64,000 nucleotides of DNA from Flammula alnicola (GCA_015499995.1 JADNRV010000005.1:806001-870000), one strand, 5' to 3'; positions 11,642 through 23,522 are shown, numbered from the stretch's first letter. Numbers and translations are program-made. Notes: generated by a model from the letters alone, not told the origin.

Positions 11642-12554
11642 TCACCCTCTTGGAGTGGTAGAGATGGGCTTGAAGTCGGTTCGACCGCTCTCGACGAAGT
11701 GAGAGAGGACCTGAGCCCAGTCGTCGCGAGAGTCCCAAGCGATCTTGGCGGGTGGGTCAACCTCAACGGGCATGACCTGAGAAGTATTGCCACACTGAAT
11801 GATGACAACGAGAGTGCCGATACCACCATTTTGACGGCATCGTTCTTCGCGGCGCTGAATGTCGGCGATGACGAGAGGATCACGAATGTAAGTCCTTGGA
11901 ACTACATGAGTAGCCGCGACGGAAAATCTAGGAACAAAGAATGATGAATAATGCGAAAGTGTCTTCGGGAACGGATCATGCTCACCTCCGGTGTGCCTCT
12001 ACATGGTTGTGGTAGCTCAGTTCGACGACAAGGGCGTTCTGCCTGACTTTGGCGGGAACGCGTTTGAGTTGAAGAGCCTGGAAGCCGGCCCATCCAAGGA
12101 GCGCTGAGTGTGCTGAAGTGAACTTGCGAAGAGTCTTCGCAACATTCTCGTCCGCGTATCCGTTGGGTGCAGACGAGGCTTGTTTCACCTGCGACTGGGT
12201 GTGTTGGCAGATGGCTTTGTGTGAGGGCCAGTGAATCTTTTGGCAGTCTTGTGACTAGAAACGATCGAGTTAGTAAAGGCAATATACGATCGAGATGGGT
12301 TGCGGACGTACGCAGTATTGAGTGGTCATCTAAATATTCAATGACGGAACAAAGGGCGATGGGTCACAATTAGCAAGGCATTAGGTGTAAGGAAGTGACG
12401 GTGTACGTACGCAGCCCCCACATAGTCTAAACTTCACAGCTGGTGTCTCGACTGTTCCGCACTGGTCACAAATGCGGTAGCCACGTTGGCGTTGTGAATG
12501 AAGAGGCGCCGTGTTGTAGTTGGCGGCGGCGGGCTGGGAATAGTAGGAGGCCAT
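11642..12554 (-). CDS. MYND-type zinc-finger protein
   Basis: Four exons: 12411-12554, 12312-12329 (18 nt), 11986-12254 and 11642-11927, giving about 238 aa. The MYND finger spans the first three exons: CDQCGTVETPAVKFRLCGGC, then MTTQYC, then SQDCQKIHWPSHKAICQ. All expected Cys/His zinc ligands are present. The C-terminal part (ALVVELSYHNHVEAHRR, IQRREERCRQNGGIGTLVVI) resembles the tail common in Agaricomycete MYND proteins. The start is the ATG at 12554; a longer open frame upstream has no ATG. The stop TGA sits inside a GTGAGT sequence at 11642. One extra G there would create a donor and allow a further exon down to about 11470, so the C-terminus is uncertain. MYND domains usually bind proteins; partner unknown. 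Confidence 0.8.
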
Positions 12555-15500
12555 CGCGTCTTTGTCTTGATATGACTGGGATATGAGAAGACGGGATGGG
12601 CTTGTAGATGAGAACAGGTCCAAACGAAGGATGTTCGAGTCAGAAGTCCATTAGCTGGGATATTATATAGGAGTTGGGTAGTATATGGAGAGCGGACGAT
12701 TTGGCTGGTACGGCTAATTTGTGTAAGATCTGGATTGGCTGAAAGGAGGGATCTGGGAACTCCTTCGATCGAATCTGGCCTGAGAGGGGTCTGGGGAGAT
12801 GAGCTGGAGAACAAAAAAAAAGAAAACTTCTCGAAAGCCGCACCGGGAAACCCCCACCGAGCAGGAATACAGTTCGAGACAGAATGTCATTTCGCGCCCA
12901 GGTGTCTTTTTGTTTTGTGACAGTATAGAGGAGACAAAGGAAGTGTGCCCAGCGCGGTCGGAAGTTTTTCTTTGTTGTTCTTCTCTTGCACCGCTTTTTG
13001 TTGTTTTTGTTGTTTTTTTGTCACCAAATTCTTTTTGTTATTGCCGAATCCGAAGCGACATTGATGGGGCTAGGCACCCACGGCCTGCCTGCAGGCAAGA
13101 CGAAAATGAACTTGAAAGAAGTATGGGATCCTCCTTCTATCTCAATTCGTGAATGCCAATTGTCCTCTGAACGCCATGGCGGTCCCACCCCCGATCATGT
13201 GGTTCCAAGAACAAAAAGCTACAGAGCGTGCGAGGTCAGGGACGCCGTTCCTTTTTAGGAGAGCAAGACAATTAGAGGCACCATGAGTTCACTAATCTGG
13301 CGTCGCAGAACCCATTTCTTAATCGCAGCCATAGTAGAGACAAAAGACGAGGGAAATAGCTATCACACGAACGCTATGTAAACTGACTTAATTCAGAATT
13401 CACCAAGACGTAATCATCCGATCTTTGATAGACGTAGTAGTGATTCAGAGAATCAGAGTCCTCCCTCCAATACTTATCTTTCGCGCCGCTTATCCCACTC
13501 CTACTGGCAGCTATACATCTTGAGGCTTCAGGGCTACCCACTAATGCATAAAAGAGCTCAAACAAACGTAATGTTCAGCGCTGCCTAGACAACACAAACG
13601 AACACCCCCCATCCGGGAACTTTGTATGTCCATAGGTGAACAAGGCCTTATAAGGACCCTTGTCTCTTTGATATTTTGTTTATAAATATTAACCTTGATC
13701 TCCGCTCAATATTATGACTTTCAAATTCACCCAGAGAAATTTTGGATGCGAAAGCTACTGTTCCCTCCATGAAACTAATATACGCCCACAATCGATGGGA
13801 CGAAAACTGGGACCTAGCATACCTTTTCTCAAGCATCCACCATCCCTGGAGATCCCTGGCGACTGATAGATCCAATGCGCCATAACTTCTGGAAAATCGG
13901 CTCAGCTTTAAATGACCGCTCCAATCGTCGTGTATATCTGGGTGTTGGGATGCCAGCTGATACCAACAAAGGGTTTATCAATGACATCCAATCTGTGTGC
14001 CTTCTCACTGTGGTGACTGTTCCGCGATGCAAGTACGTTCGAAAGCAATTCAAAAGGCGAGATGGCTAAATATGACGTGTGATCGCATCTGCAACCACGT
14101 TGAATCCCAAAATATTGACCAACCTATTATTGCCCGCTGCGTAAGGTTGATGACTCGTTCTTTCAAGTTCTTTCATGCAAAATACGCCCAGTAGGTCATC
14201 ACATACCTTGCAAATAACATATTCAAATCAGATCAACATTCACATTGAAAAATTTGCAATTCGACGATCGGTTATATCGTTCCTTTGTTCGTTGAATATC
14301 CAATGGATATTCCCAAAATAATGGGTTTCCACGAGTTTATCTATGCTTCGACGAGATCTCATGGTGATGCGCAATGTGCGCTTTATGTCGGTAGCGAAAC
14401 TGGCGACCTGACCGACCTAAATTATGTATCCATCGAGTAGTACAGCAGGTGCAGTCAGGCGTCAAACGGCTGAAATTTTCTGCCACTCCAGAGTCCAATA
14501 CTGAAAGAGATCTTGATTTGAGCTCATCCTTACCAAGGCTCATGGCAGCGACTAAGTGAGCGGAAATCTCGCTTCCCCTGTCAGTCGCGGTGGCGGTACG
14601 TAGCTGTGGGTCCTTCCCACCCCTCAAATTGCCCTAAATTGACTACCCACCAGGCGTGTTCCCGTCCTCATCGCGACTCGGTAAAGTATATTTAGAGCAG
14701 GCACTGTCCACACAGGTTCCTTTGTCTGGTAATTGCCGAAGTCGCATTGCATTTACTTTGAAGATTTCCAGGATTAACCAGATCGTGCATCGCGAATTTG
14801 AAGCAACTATAATTTCTTTGACATGCTCATGCGATACGCAAGATCTGTGGGATGCTGCACGAATAGATGATAGCGCGTTGCTCATGCGCTTACGCGTCTC
14901 TCGGAAGGCGGACCCACAACGGTATATTCGTTACATCAGTAACTGTAACGACCGCGTCCATTAATTAGTAATTTACGCGCAAATTTTTGCGATACCCTAT
15001 GGACCCTTCCACCTACCGTCCCTTGAAAAATATTCTCTGGGGCTTCTAGTCGTTGCCGCAGCACATTGGACCTACATCGGAGTTGCGGGTAAATTCGACT
15101 TCATTTCACCAAGTTTGCCCTGGCCACGGTCCAGGGTCGATAATAAATGGCCAAACTTAGCGCCCTTCGTTCGACATATGGGAATGACTGAATATGGCTA
15201 TCGTTGCCGACATGTCATATGACCGGCATACACGCCTCTTGTGTGAGTGTTCTAGTTCTTTCAGGCCCCAAGTTTTCTCTTTCTCATTCGGGGCTACGGA
15301 GAGTTTCATTTGGCCATAATTAAATCGCAAAGGAAGATAACTTGTCATCTCGATATTGTCCCAAAGAGCCAACTTTTGTTTTCTTTATAAAATCACACAC
15401 GTGTGGGTCCGACAAACCAGGGCCCTTCGAACCGTACGATTCACTTCTGCCAAGCCTCTACTCAATATTGAGGACTCCCGGAGCACCCAACCTGGGCTAG

Positions 15501-16650
15501 TCCTCGTTTTTCCGCCTATGCAAATTCCTTTACGACCCGTCCACTTTTTTCGGTCTGTACCCTGGAATTACTAGTAGCAGACGCTAATTTCGAGAGGCTG
15601 ATCCGATCATAGATCACTGCAGCGTGTGCGTGTCCTTGTGCTCTTTTCAGCGTACGGTAAATCACGTTAGGCGATACAGCACCACGCTCTGCGTATAAAA
15701 ACTAGGAAACTCTTCTGCGACTTGTATGTAACACGAATATGTAACACGATCTTAAACGAATCTTAAGGTTCTGTCTACATTTATTTTCAACATAATCGCT
15801 CGACAGAAGTGACGGGAGTACCGCTTTGTCCAAGAGTACGATTTGAGCGGGGAATTGCTGAAAGCGAGGTTCTTGTGGATTTGAGCGCATGCATCATATT
15901 GATACGCGCGTGACCAAGGTAGTCAGGTATGTAGAAGCGTCGCCCACCATAAACCGTGATAATAATGGCAAGAAGATGAGACGACTTAAAGAGAGTAACA
16001 GAGCAAAATGTCTGACCTGCGGTGACCTCAGCTCTGACAGTATATGAACCTTTGAGAAGACGTGAGCTCAGCATATTATCCAACTGATTTAATCGCATGC
16101 AATACTTCGCCGCAAGGGTCGAGTGCAGCTGAGCGTTATGCTTTGTGGACTTACATCTCTTTCTTACCACATACCTACCCCCTAATTCATAAAAGAGCGT
16201 CCGAGTAGATGCCGTACAGCGGCATGAAATGTTTTATGATCGACTAAGACTGCCTGTGATTAATTAATCAACAAGTATCCGTTAGTTTTTTTTTTTGGCG
16301 AACCATGCGCCTGAAGTCTGAAATACTTAAAAGCGTATAAGGGAAGCGCCCTGGTTCCGTGGAGTCCTCCGGACTGAATAACCTACGAAATGATCTATCT
16401 TGATTTATAACCATCACGAATGAAACGGAAATAACAACCATCTTATTCCCAACGCGTGAGGTGCTCGAGCTTGGAGGAAGATGAAATGACCTTCAATCTT
16501 TGCGTCCATCGCCGGATGAAAGATATTTTTGGAACCCAATGGGATATAATTACACGTCTTCCAGACTGGTTCATCTAACGTAGTAAACATATAAAAGTAC
16601 AAACTCATGCCTCGTCAACTGTATATGTACTATTCAGGCAATCTCAAGAT
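12555..16650. other. Long intergenic stretch, no gene recognised
   Basis: About 4.1 kb without an ORF showing a domain or credible exon chain. It contains T-rich tracts (near 12980-13040 and 16287) and scattered stops in all frames. The last 90 bp (16565-16650) resemble the DNA 3' of the IDO copy at 21240-21330. I see no tRNA, terminal repeat or transposase fragment. Confidence 0.5.
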
Positions 16651-19224
16651 TTAGAATTCAAAATGAAGTCGCTGTGCGTTTCCACTGCCGCACACGTATT
16701 CTTCGATATCCTCGCCTTTTTTCCAAATTACCTTTAATCCTTCTACCTCCTCCAAAAATTCCATCTTCGCAAATAACTTCAACGTAGTGAGATCGAGAGT
16801 CTGGATTGGCACCCCAGCATGCGTTCGCCACGTCAGGAAGGACAGAAATATTGTAGAGGCATCTGAAGGTAAAGTCTTGATCCCGAGTTCATAGATCTTG
16901 ACTATGCGGAGAAACGGGAAGACGGGTCGGCAAATGTAATCGCCATACCCGTCTGAAGCGGCGGAGATGTTATCGGGTAGTGGGAGCAATTGTTTAAGGC
17001 TATCTAAAGTCGTTTCAAGGGTTTCGATGGACGGCAGAGATAAAAGGAAGTGCTGAACGTTGGAGTCTAAGGTTCGGTTGCTGAATAGATTGGTAGCAAA
17101 TGAGAGAGTGGTGACGTTGGTCAAGTCGCAAGAAGAAAAAGCATCGAGGAGAGGGAGGATGATAGGAAGTTGGGCACAATTTTGAGCGTAGATGTCGACG
17201 TCAAAGTGCGGCACGTCCGTATCAGGTCCCGGATGCTGGGACACGGAGAAGGCTTTGAAGCTTAATGTCAGGCGAAGCTGAGCGATATTTCTATGGCTGA
17301 ACCAATTCCAGAAATATCTCGATATAACTTGACATATCATCGTTATTTCCGAGGTATGAGTTGGCACACCGTCTTCAGGTGACCACATGTCTAAGAAGCA
17401 GCCATCCTGGGGCGTTACATCAGTATTCTAACAAATAGCTTTTTGCGGTTGTACAAGTGAAAAAGCTTAAAAAAGCGTCAAAGTAACAAGTCAAAAAAGC
17501 CAGGTACCTTTTCCGAAAAAGCGGGCTATTGCTCAGATCTCTCAAATGAAATAACAAGTCAAAAAAGCTACAGAAAGCTACGAAAAGCGAAGAAAGCTAC
17601 TACGGAATTTATATACAGGCTTTAAGTCACTATATGTATGAAATTATAAATCCGAGATCAAGCACGAAATTATGCGGGACTACAACAATCTATTACCTGT
17701 GCGAAAATGGTGTTGTGGAGGCCAGCGACATCATACGGGGAGACTCACCTGGTGTTCCACATCGGGCCACCGATCCTTGCCGCACCCTGTCGCGTTCTTG
17801 TTGTGTTTCGTCGCCGTTTGGCTTATTGTCAGTGACCGACAGCGGCGACGGGCAGACATGCGTGTCGTCCTGGATGCATACAGCCACGCGGCATTCTCCT
17901 AGCTTTGTGGTAAACGGAGTGGGTGCTGTCGTTGTCGTTGTCGGACGGGGACAAGTGGTGCAGAGAGGTGGACGTCGTAGGAGTGAGGTGGCAAGTTAGT
18001 GTGGACAGCGGAGCTTGAATGTTCGATCATTACAAATTGGTCCGTGCGCATATCAGCAACTATATAATCCGATCAACCATTTCCTAGGTTTCTTCGCCCA
18101 TTCGGGTATTTATCTGCCAGTATTTTTAATACGTACATAGCTTTCTGAACTTTTTCACTTTTGACTTGTGAAAACGCCGCAATAAGCTGAAAAGTGAGAA
18201 AAAGTGAAAAGTAAATTGTAAGATTGCTGATGTATGTGTTCCAGAAGAATGGCAGATGGGAGGAGGTAACCATGCATGACGATCTCTTGGAGTCGTGCAG
18301 GCGCACTCGAGGAAAAGAGGGAGCAGTGTCTTCTGTTGTCGACATGGCGTAGAGTAGAGATAAGGACTCTAAATGTACCATCTTCTCCAAAGCGTGCAAC
18401 AACTCGGTAATGGAAAATTTTGCTTGGTAAGATAGGTCAAGGATTCGAAGTTGGAATAGCCACGACGACTGAAGACTAAAGCCAAATGTAAATGCCGACA
18501 AGCTAAAGGAAAGGAGTTGAGGTGAATCGCCAGAGAACAAGCCAGTTCCTTCTGAAGGAAGATAAGGAATGTCAACGTGTGGGTTTTTGTATTCGTCATC
18601 AATATAAAGTTTGAACGCTTGAAGTACTCTGCTTGGACGAAAGCACATGTTCCATGATGGGTTTTCGAGCAAGTAGTATTCGGGGATTATGAGGTCGATT
18701 TTTCGAACTCTTGGCCAATGGCTGTCTAGCAACGACAGGAAAAATGCTTTCTCGGGCTCCTGCCGATCGCACATATCTCCTCGTATCGAAAGCAGCGATG
18801 ATCCACTCCTACAAATCATTTCGTCTCTCCATCCGGGATTTACTTTCAAGAGAAGGTCTACATCAACGAGCCTTCCCCACAACATCGAAGATTCGACGAT
18901 GGTTTCCCGCCAAGAACGACAAACTTGCGACGTGGTCCAAGCAACGGCGAGGGCTCGCGATTTCCGGTCATAGAGAGGGTAATCCTCGTTGATTTTCCAA
19001 TAGTCTGGATCGTCGTCCATATTGGCATTTAGAAGGAATATCTCCACGAGTAAATCGTGGTTCAGGGTGCCAATTGCTGAGATCTTTGAGCCTATGGGTT
19101 CGCTGTCGTCTGCGGGCGTTGTAATCCTAGAATGAATCATAGAGTTGCCACAATCGTATGATAGAGAGCTGGATGATTGTAAAGAGTTCGGTTTAATCGT
19201 AGTGCCCTCAGCAGATGTTGACGT
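16651..19224 (-). pseudogene. F-box protein pseudogene split by a DNA element
   Basis: Diverged copy of the intact 587-aa F-box gene at 38847-40610. The 5' part (19224 to 18235) carries the F-box region and first LRR-like stretch; the 3' part (17415 to 16651) carries the rest, ending YVCGSGNAQRLHFEF. Three lesions are visible. (1) The start codon of the intact copy, ATGTCA, is ACGTCA here. (2) A 1-bp deletion near 18298 shifts the frame after the residues VRL. (3) An 815-bp element sits at a TA dinucleotide inside a codon region where the intact copy reads GAACACGTAACG. Removing the element and one TA restores alignment exactly. There is no sign of a compensating intron. Confidence 0.9.
17418..18232. 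mobile_element. 815-bp non-autonomous TA-target DNA transposon
   Basis: The insertion is flanked by TA duplications (17416-17417 and 18233-18234) and ends in inverted repeats starting CATCAG. Beyond the first 6 bp the ends match imperfectly for about 60-80 bp, with shared blocks such as AGCTTTTTGCGG versus AGCTTATTGCGG and GTGAAAAAG near both ends. TA duplication suggests a Tc1/mariner-type transposase in trans. Inside I see no transposase motif, only short frames and repeated AAAGCTAC/AAAAAGC words. Its boundaries are fixed by the uninterrupted paralog at 39838-39852. Confidence 0.85.
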
Positions 19225-19392
19225 GGCAGAGGAGCCCAAATTTCAAAGTGGCTATTGTGAAGGCGGGGTGGACGTAGCCGTTGAGGTCGTTTCCTTTTGT
19301 TTTCGAGTCCTATCGTGATCGGGCCGTCTAACCGAGAAAACGTTACATTTTTGACAACACCCATTGACCAATCGAACAAGGGTAGGCAGTTA

Positions 19393-19577
19393 CAGTCGAA
19401 CCTCTCTTAACCCATACCCCTCGGTGGACGGCCCACGCTATGGGTTATGAGGGGTTATGGGTTATGAGAGGTCAATTTTGGTGTAAATCTCAGTTTGGTA
19501 GCCGCTAAAATCTATGGGATATGAGGCCTTGAGGGGTTATGGGTTATCAGAGGTATGGGTTATGAGGGGTTCGACTG
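19393..19577. mobile_element. 185-bp MITE, pogo/Tc1-mariner-like ends
   Basis: Flanked by TA (19391-19392 and 19578-19579). The terminal inverted repeats of about 25 bp begin CAGTCGAACC, with left CAGTCGAACCTCTCTTAACC against right (reverse complement) CAGTCGAACCCCTCATAACC. CAGT-type ends with TA duplication are characteristic of pogo/Fot1-like members of the Tc1/mariner superfamily. The interior is made largely of GGGTTATGAGGGG-like repeats and has no coding capacity. Confidence 0.85.
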
Positions 19578-19585
19578 TATCCACT

Positions 19586-21005
19586 TTCCGCCGCAAACTC
19601 TAATTCTTTTGGGGAGCACAGCCACAGGAACCGTACGCGCCTTTGTTGATTGTTTGGCTCCTTTGACCGCCGTCATCCTTTTTCGGATAAGGAGAACCAG
19701 AGGCGAAGTTGAGAGTCGTCGCACATTTCCAAACATTTAAAATATCTAGCGGGCTTTTCTTGTTGAAAGAATAGCTAATAGGAGATGTTGCCACTGATAA
19801 GAAGAATAATTAAGTTTATTCAATATCTATCTAACGCACAATGTACACGACATCAGACTTACATACTTACGTTCATAGACTCGCTAATCCTGTATGCAAG
19901 CACCTACTATCGGCGCTGCGTGGGGTTGGATGGGTGTGCTCGCATTGGTTGCATTCAGCCGTATGCGGCGCGAACCACTGCACACGTGGTGGTGTTTGTC
20001 GCTGCGCGAGAGCCTTGCGAGGTGTGGGTCATCGGAAACGCACTGGGGCGTCTCGCGCCATCTTGTGTGGCTGCAGGTGGTGCGGGACTGAAATTAGCGG
20101 CAGGGGTGGGTGCGAGGCTTACTTAGTTGGTGAATGGATACAGAGGGTACCGTGTTGTTGGACAGCTTTTGGAGCTGGGCTTTCTTCAATTTGCCGGTGC
20201 TGGATGGACTGTGAACTGCAATGGATTCAGTCTCGGATCGACGAGTGGGGAGTCAGCTTGGTTCTGTCATAAGAGGGGCAGCGGCGGGGGTGTGTCGTTC
20301 GCTTTTGATTCACATGGCAATGGGTCGGCAACCTCGCGAAGCGACACCGTTGAGAGAGGTGTCATCTTCGTGCTTGGCAGAGCGAGGCGGCATCATCTAA
20401 TTCCTATTATTCCATGAGATAAGTAACAGGCGGTCAATAGCCTTGCCTCTACTTACCGACAACGTTCAGAGGTCCTCCTGGCCTTATCCCCAACACGATC
20501 CTACGCCAACCGATATTGGTTTTCGCATGGGTTGGGATGTCACCGTCCTGAGTCTTTTGCAGAGCTGGGCCTTGTTATGGTGTCGGTTACTAATTGAAGT
20601 GGTTATCCGCGAGGTTGGTGCAGTGGAGGGGTGCCTCTTACCTTGCTTCATCCCACCTCTACGCCCTACGTGCTGTGCGGCTGCCTTTGGCATTGCGGTT
20701 CTCGCTTGACGTTTTTGGGCGGCGTTCAACAGCGCCCTTCACACCATTGTCACGGCGACTCACAGGTTTAGATCGCGGTTGTGATCCAGTAGCGGCGGCA
20801 ATGGCGGTCGAGCAAACCGACGAGACTCTGGACGACGGTGTATGTTGAGAGCAAAACTGTGGAACTATTCAATAAACGAACAATCCGACACGGTCACATG
20901 TGCGTCGGGGCAATATATTTTTAGAGTTCCTTGGCCAAATAATCAACAAAGGCGCGGCGGGCTGTGTGGCTGTGCTTCCCAAAAAGATTTAAGTTTGCGG
21001 CGGAA
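19586..21005. mobile_element. 1.4-kb element with long terminal inverted repeats
   Basis: Both ends carry an imperfect inverted repeat of about 75 bp starting TTCCGCCGCAAACT. Shared blocks are GAGCACAGCCACA / AAGCACAGCCACA and GCGCCTTTGTTGATT. Left arm is 19586-19660, right arm about 20931-21005. The corresponding DNA upstream of the intact F-box gene (38700-38760) lacks this segment, so it looks like an insertion. The interior (19.7-20.9 kb) has ORFs under 150 aa with no recognisable transposase. I could not define a target duplication, so exact edges and class are open. Confidence 0.6.
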
Positions 21006-21371
21006 TCTCAAAAGTGAGGGTAGGTTAAGCCTACGCCAGTCAAAGACAACAATCATGAGTCATGGCCATTGGATATCTAAATTCACATCGGTTATACCGT
21101 TAGGCCTCAAGCTCAAGCTCCATGCCAAGAGCTGTCAGTGCTTGGACTTTCGGTTTCGATATGCAGACAGTTCGAAGCACGAGCTAAATTCGAAGAAAGA
21201 CTTACAATTTGCATTCCAACTCACATCAAGTTGGAATAAACTCTACATAAAAGTACAGAGTCGTTCCTCGTCTACTGTATATATATTATAGACAATTCAG
21301 AGCACAAAATGAAACAAAAGTGCATAATATCGTTCCTTCATATCTAGACCGTTTCTCCCATTTACAGCATT
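21006..21371. repeat. Segment of the inverted duplication upstream of the F-box copies
   Basis: Reverse complement of about 21010-21240 aligns with 38600-38700 on the plus strand, sharing AGTTGGAATGCAAATTG, AAGTCTTTCTT, ATTGTTGTCT and GACTGGCGTAG, with a roughly 100-bp length difference. It marks how far the IDO/F-box duplication extends between genes. The remainder is the 3' flank of the IDO gene. Confidence 0.65.
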
Positions 21372-22927
21372 TTAAGCCGACATTAAAGCCCCTTTCGTCT
21401 GATCCCTCACGCTCTTGAGAAATTGGATAAGGTCGGTGCCGCCTGTGCCCTTCAAGGGCGACTTGTGTGTCGCCCCTTCCTGATTTTCTGCCACGTCCTC
21501 CGCCACTGTGTCCACATAGTCTGACTCAGCATGAACAGCTCCCTTCACAATCGGATCAGCGGCGGGTATTTTCCGGCCATGGCGGGCGGGGCCGATGATG
21601 TAAAGGGCGACGACGGTCATGTGCGAGTCGCGGAACTCTTTAAGTGCCATGACGGCAGCGTCGTACGCCTCAAGGAGGGCCGCTCCGTCCTCCGCGTTTG
21701 AGTCAGAACTTGATGAAGCCGTGGACACGAGGTCCCGGAGCGGACGCGGGTTGTTGGTGAGGTGGTTGAGGAACGCACGGTGGTGCCGCGGCATGTAGAG
21801 CTGCATGCGCTTGAGGAACGCGGATTTCCGCGATTCAGCGTCTGCGTCTGCGTGACCTGTGATTTCCTTTCCGTGTGAGTACTTGTCGACGCCCAGGAAG
21901 ACGTCGATCGCGTGGATGAGAGAACTCTGAGCTGCACTGGGTCCCGAGAGCTCCGTTGGCTGGACGAGTGTCGGGTCTTGCTCGATGCCCTCGAATATCC
22001 ACCTTCTGCCGCTCTGCGAGTCCTCGCCGCGGAACCATGGTCGTATGTCGTGGTAGAACACATCTGGATGACACTCGCGCTTCACATCGAGCAGCATAAC
22101 GCGGAGACGGTGGATTACATCCACGAGCTGGCGGAGGTATTCTGTGATTCTGCGAATAGCAATGTCGTCACCAACGAAGGCTTCGTCCATCGTTGACCGC
22201 ATAAGGTCAAGAGCATCGACGCCTGCTAGTTCCATGCGAGCCGAGGTGAGGTAGAACTCAGCTTCGTCGTTCGTTGATGTGAACGTCGTTCGGCAACGAA
22301 TGGTTGACTCCGTTGGGAGGTCCTCGGTTTCAGGTTGACCGAGATGCCAGTTGTAAAGCACATCATCGGAATAAGTCAACACAGGAGGTAGCTGCAGCTG
22401 GGCCGATGTTTGGAGAAGAGGTAGGGTTATAGGAGGTGGAACCCGTATAAGTTCGGAGAGAGGAAGAGAATGGACATAGAAATGCATTATCCATGCCAAC
22501 ACGAGATGTGCGCGACGCAGAGCTACTTCCGAATTTTTCAGTCCGCTGATCGGGAGGATAGGCAACTGAATATAACGGTAAAGGAAGATAAAATAAATGA
22601 AAATGTTTGCCACCGAGAGAAAAAGCGACTCACATGCCGAACCCGTTCTCTCCAACGTTCTGACTTCTGTTTTTCTGACTCCTGAAGATGCGGGTTCTCT
22701 CCCAGCTGCAATCGTCCTGAAATTGCTTCATCCAAGAGAATTTCCCATTGTTCCCATTCAGATGGAAGTCGACCAAGGGGCGCCTGAGGTGGCATGAAGC
22801 CCGTCCGTGTGTCGACGTCGAAATCATGAGCAGCAAGGGTAGTGGTATCAACTACGCCGGCGGGCGGGCCGATGAGGATATCTGGTCGAGGGAGAGACAA
22901 AAAGTGGTTGTGCCCCAGGTATGCCAT
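21372..22927 (-). CDS. IDO: Indoleamine 2,3-dioxygenase, copy 1
   Basis: Heme dioxygenase of the IDO family, which opens the indole ring of tryptophan to N-formylkynurenine, the first step of the kynurenine route. Two exons, 22634-22927 and 21372-22565 (68-bp intron, GTGAGT donor), give 495 aa. Family marks are RRAHLVLAWIMHFYVHSLP, LPPVLTYSDDVLYNW, FRGEDS, ELSGPSAAQSSLIHAIDVFL, YMPRHHRAFLNHL and KGTGGTDLIQFLK. The proximal heme ligand should be His413 in FRDSHMTVVALYI. The N-terminus is longer than in copy 2, and a loop of about 30 residues before KGTGGT is acidic. ATG 22927 is chosen because the open frame above it has no other ATG. A retrotransposon LTR starts 236 bp upstream, head to head. 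Confidence 0.93.
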
Positions 22928-23162
22928 AACGACGTTGTGAACGAGAGTCAAGGCGCAAGATGCGAAGGTAGCTGTTGGGAGCAAGGTAGCCTAAGCCTGC
23001 CTAAGCACAAAGATTATAAATGTAAATAATATTTTGTGTGTTACGGAGCGGGAGTATTAGTATTAGTAATATCCGAAATGCACGTGCATGTGCCAAGATC
23101 AAAGAAAGTCGCGGCTCGGACTCGAAGGATCTACTGCGGTCGGGAACGGTTGAAGTGCTACT

Positions 23163-23366
23163 TGTAAGGCTGGCCGCCTCACCGGTGTTTGTTGCTGTTA
23201 GATAACCGCCCTATAAAGGGCGGTTCTCCCCTGTTTCTGTTCCTTCTTCTCTTTCTCTCTCTCATTTGTCGCTACGCTCCAAATAACACGCGTTGGTTCT
23301 TTTCTGTTTCGTGAGCTCGTGAGTCTTCGCTCTGGTGTTTTCCGTCCTTCATCGGACGGCTTTTCA
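23163..23366 (+). repeat. 5' LTR
   Basis: 204 bp, starts TG and ends CA. Contains a perfect 9-bp hairpin (23204-23212 with 23217-23225) whose 4-nt loop lies within TATAAA at 23212-23217, probably the core promoter. Identical to the 3' LTR on reading. Confidence 0.95.
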
Positions 23367-23522
23367 CTTTTTTTTGAAAACGACCAACGCGTGCCCACCG
23401 TCGCGTAACCTTCGTGATTGATTCCGTCGCCTAAACTTTACCTTTTGCCTCCGCCCTCCCCCCGTTTGATCCACCCTCCCGCCCTGCACTGAGTTGTTTC
23501 TGTTTCCGAGATCCACTTCCGA

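Noticed and set aside
20484..20848. Open frames inside the 1.4-kb inverted-repeat element as a transposase
   Set aside because: All under 150 aa and without DDE/DDD or HTH motifs.
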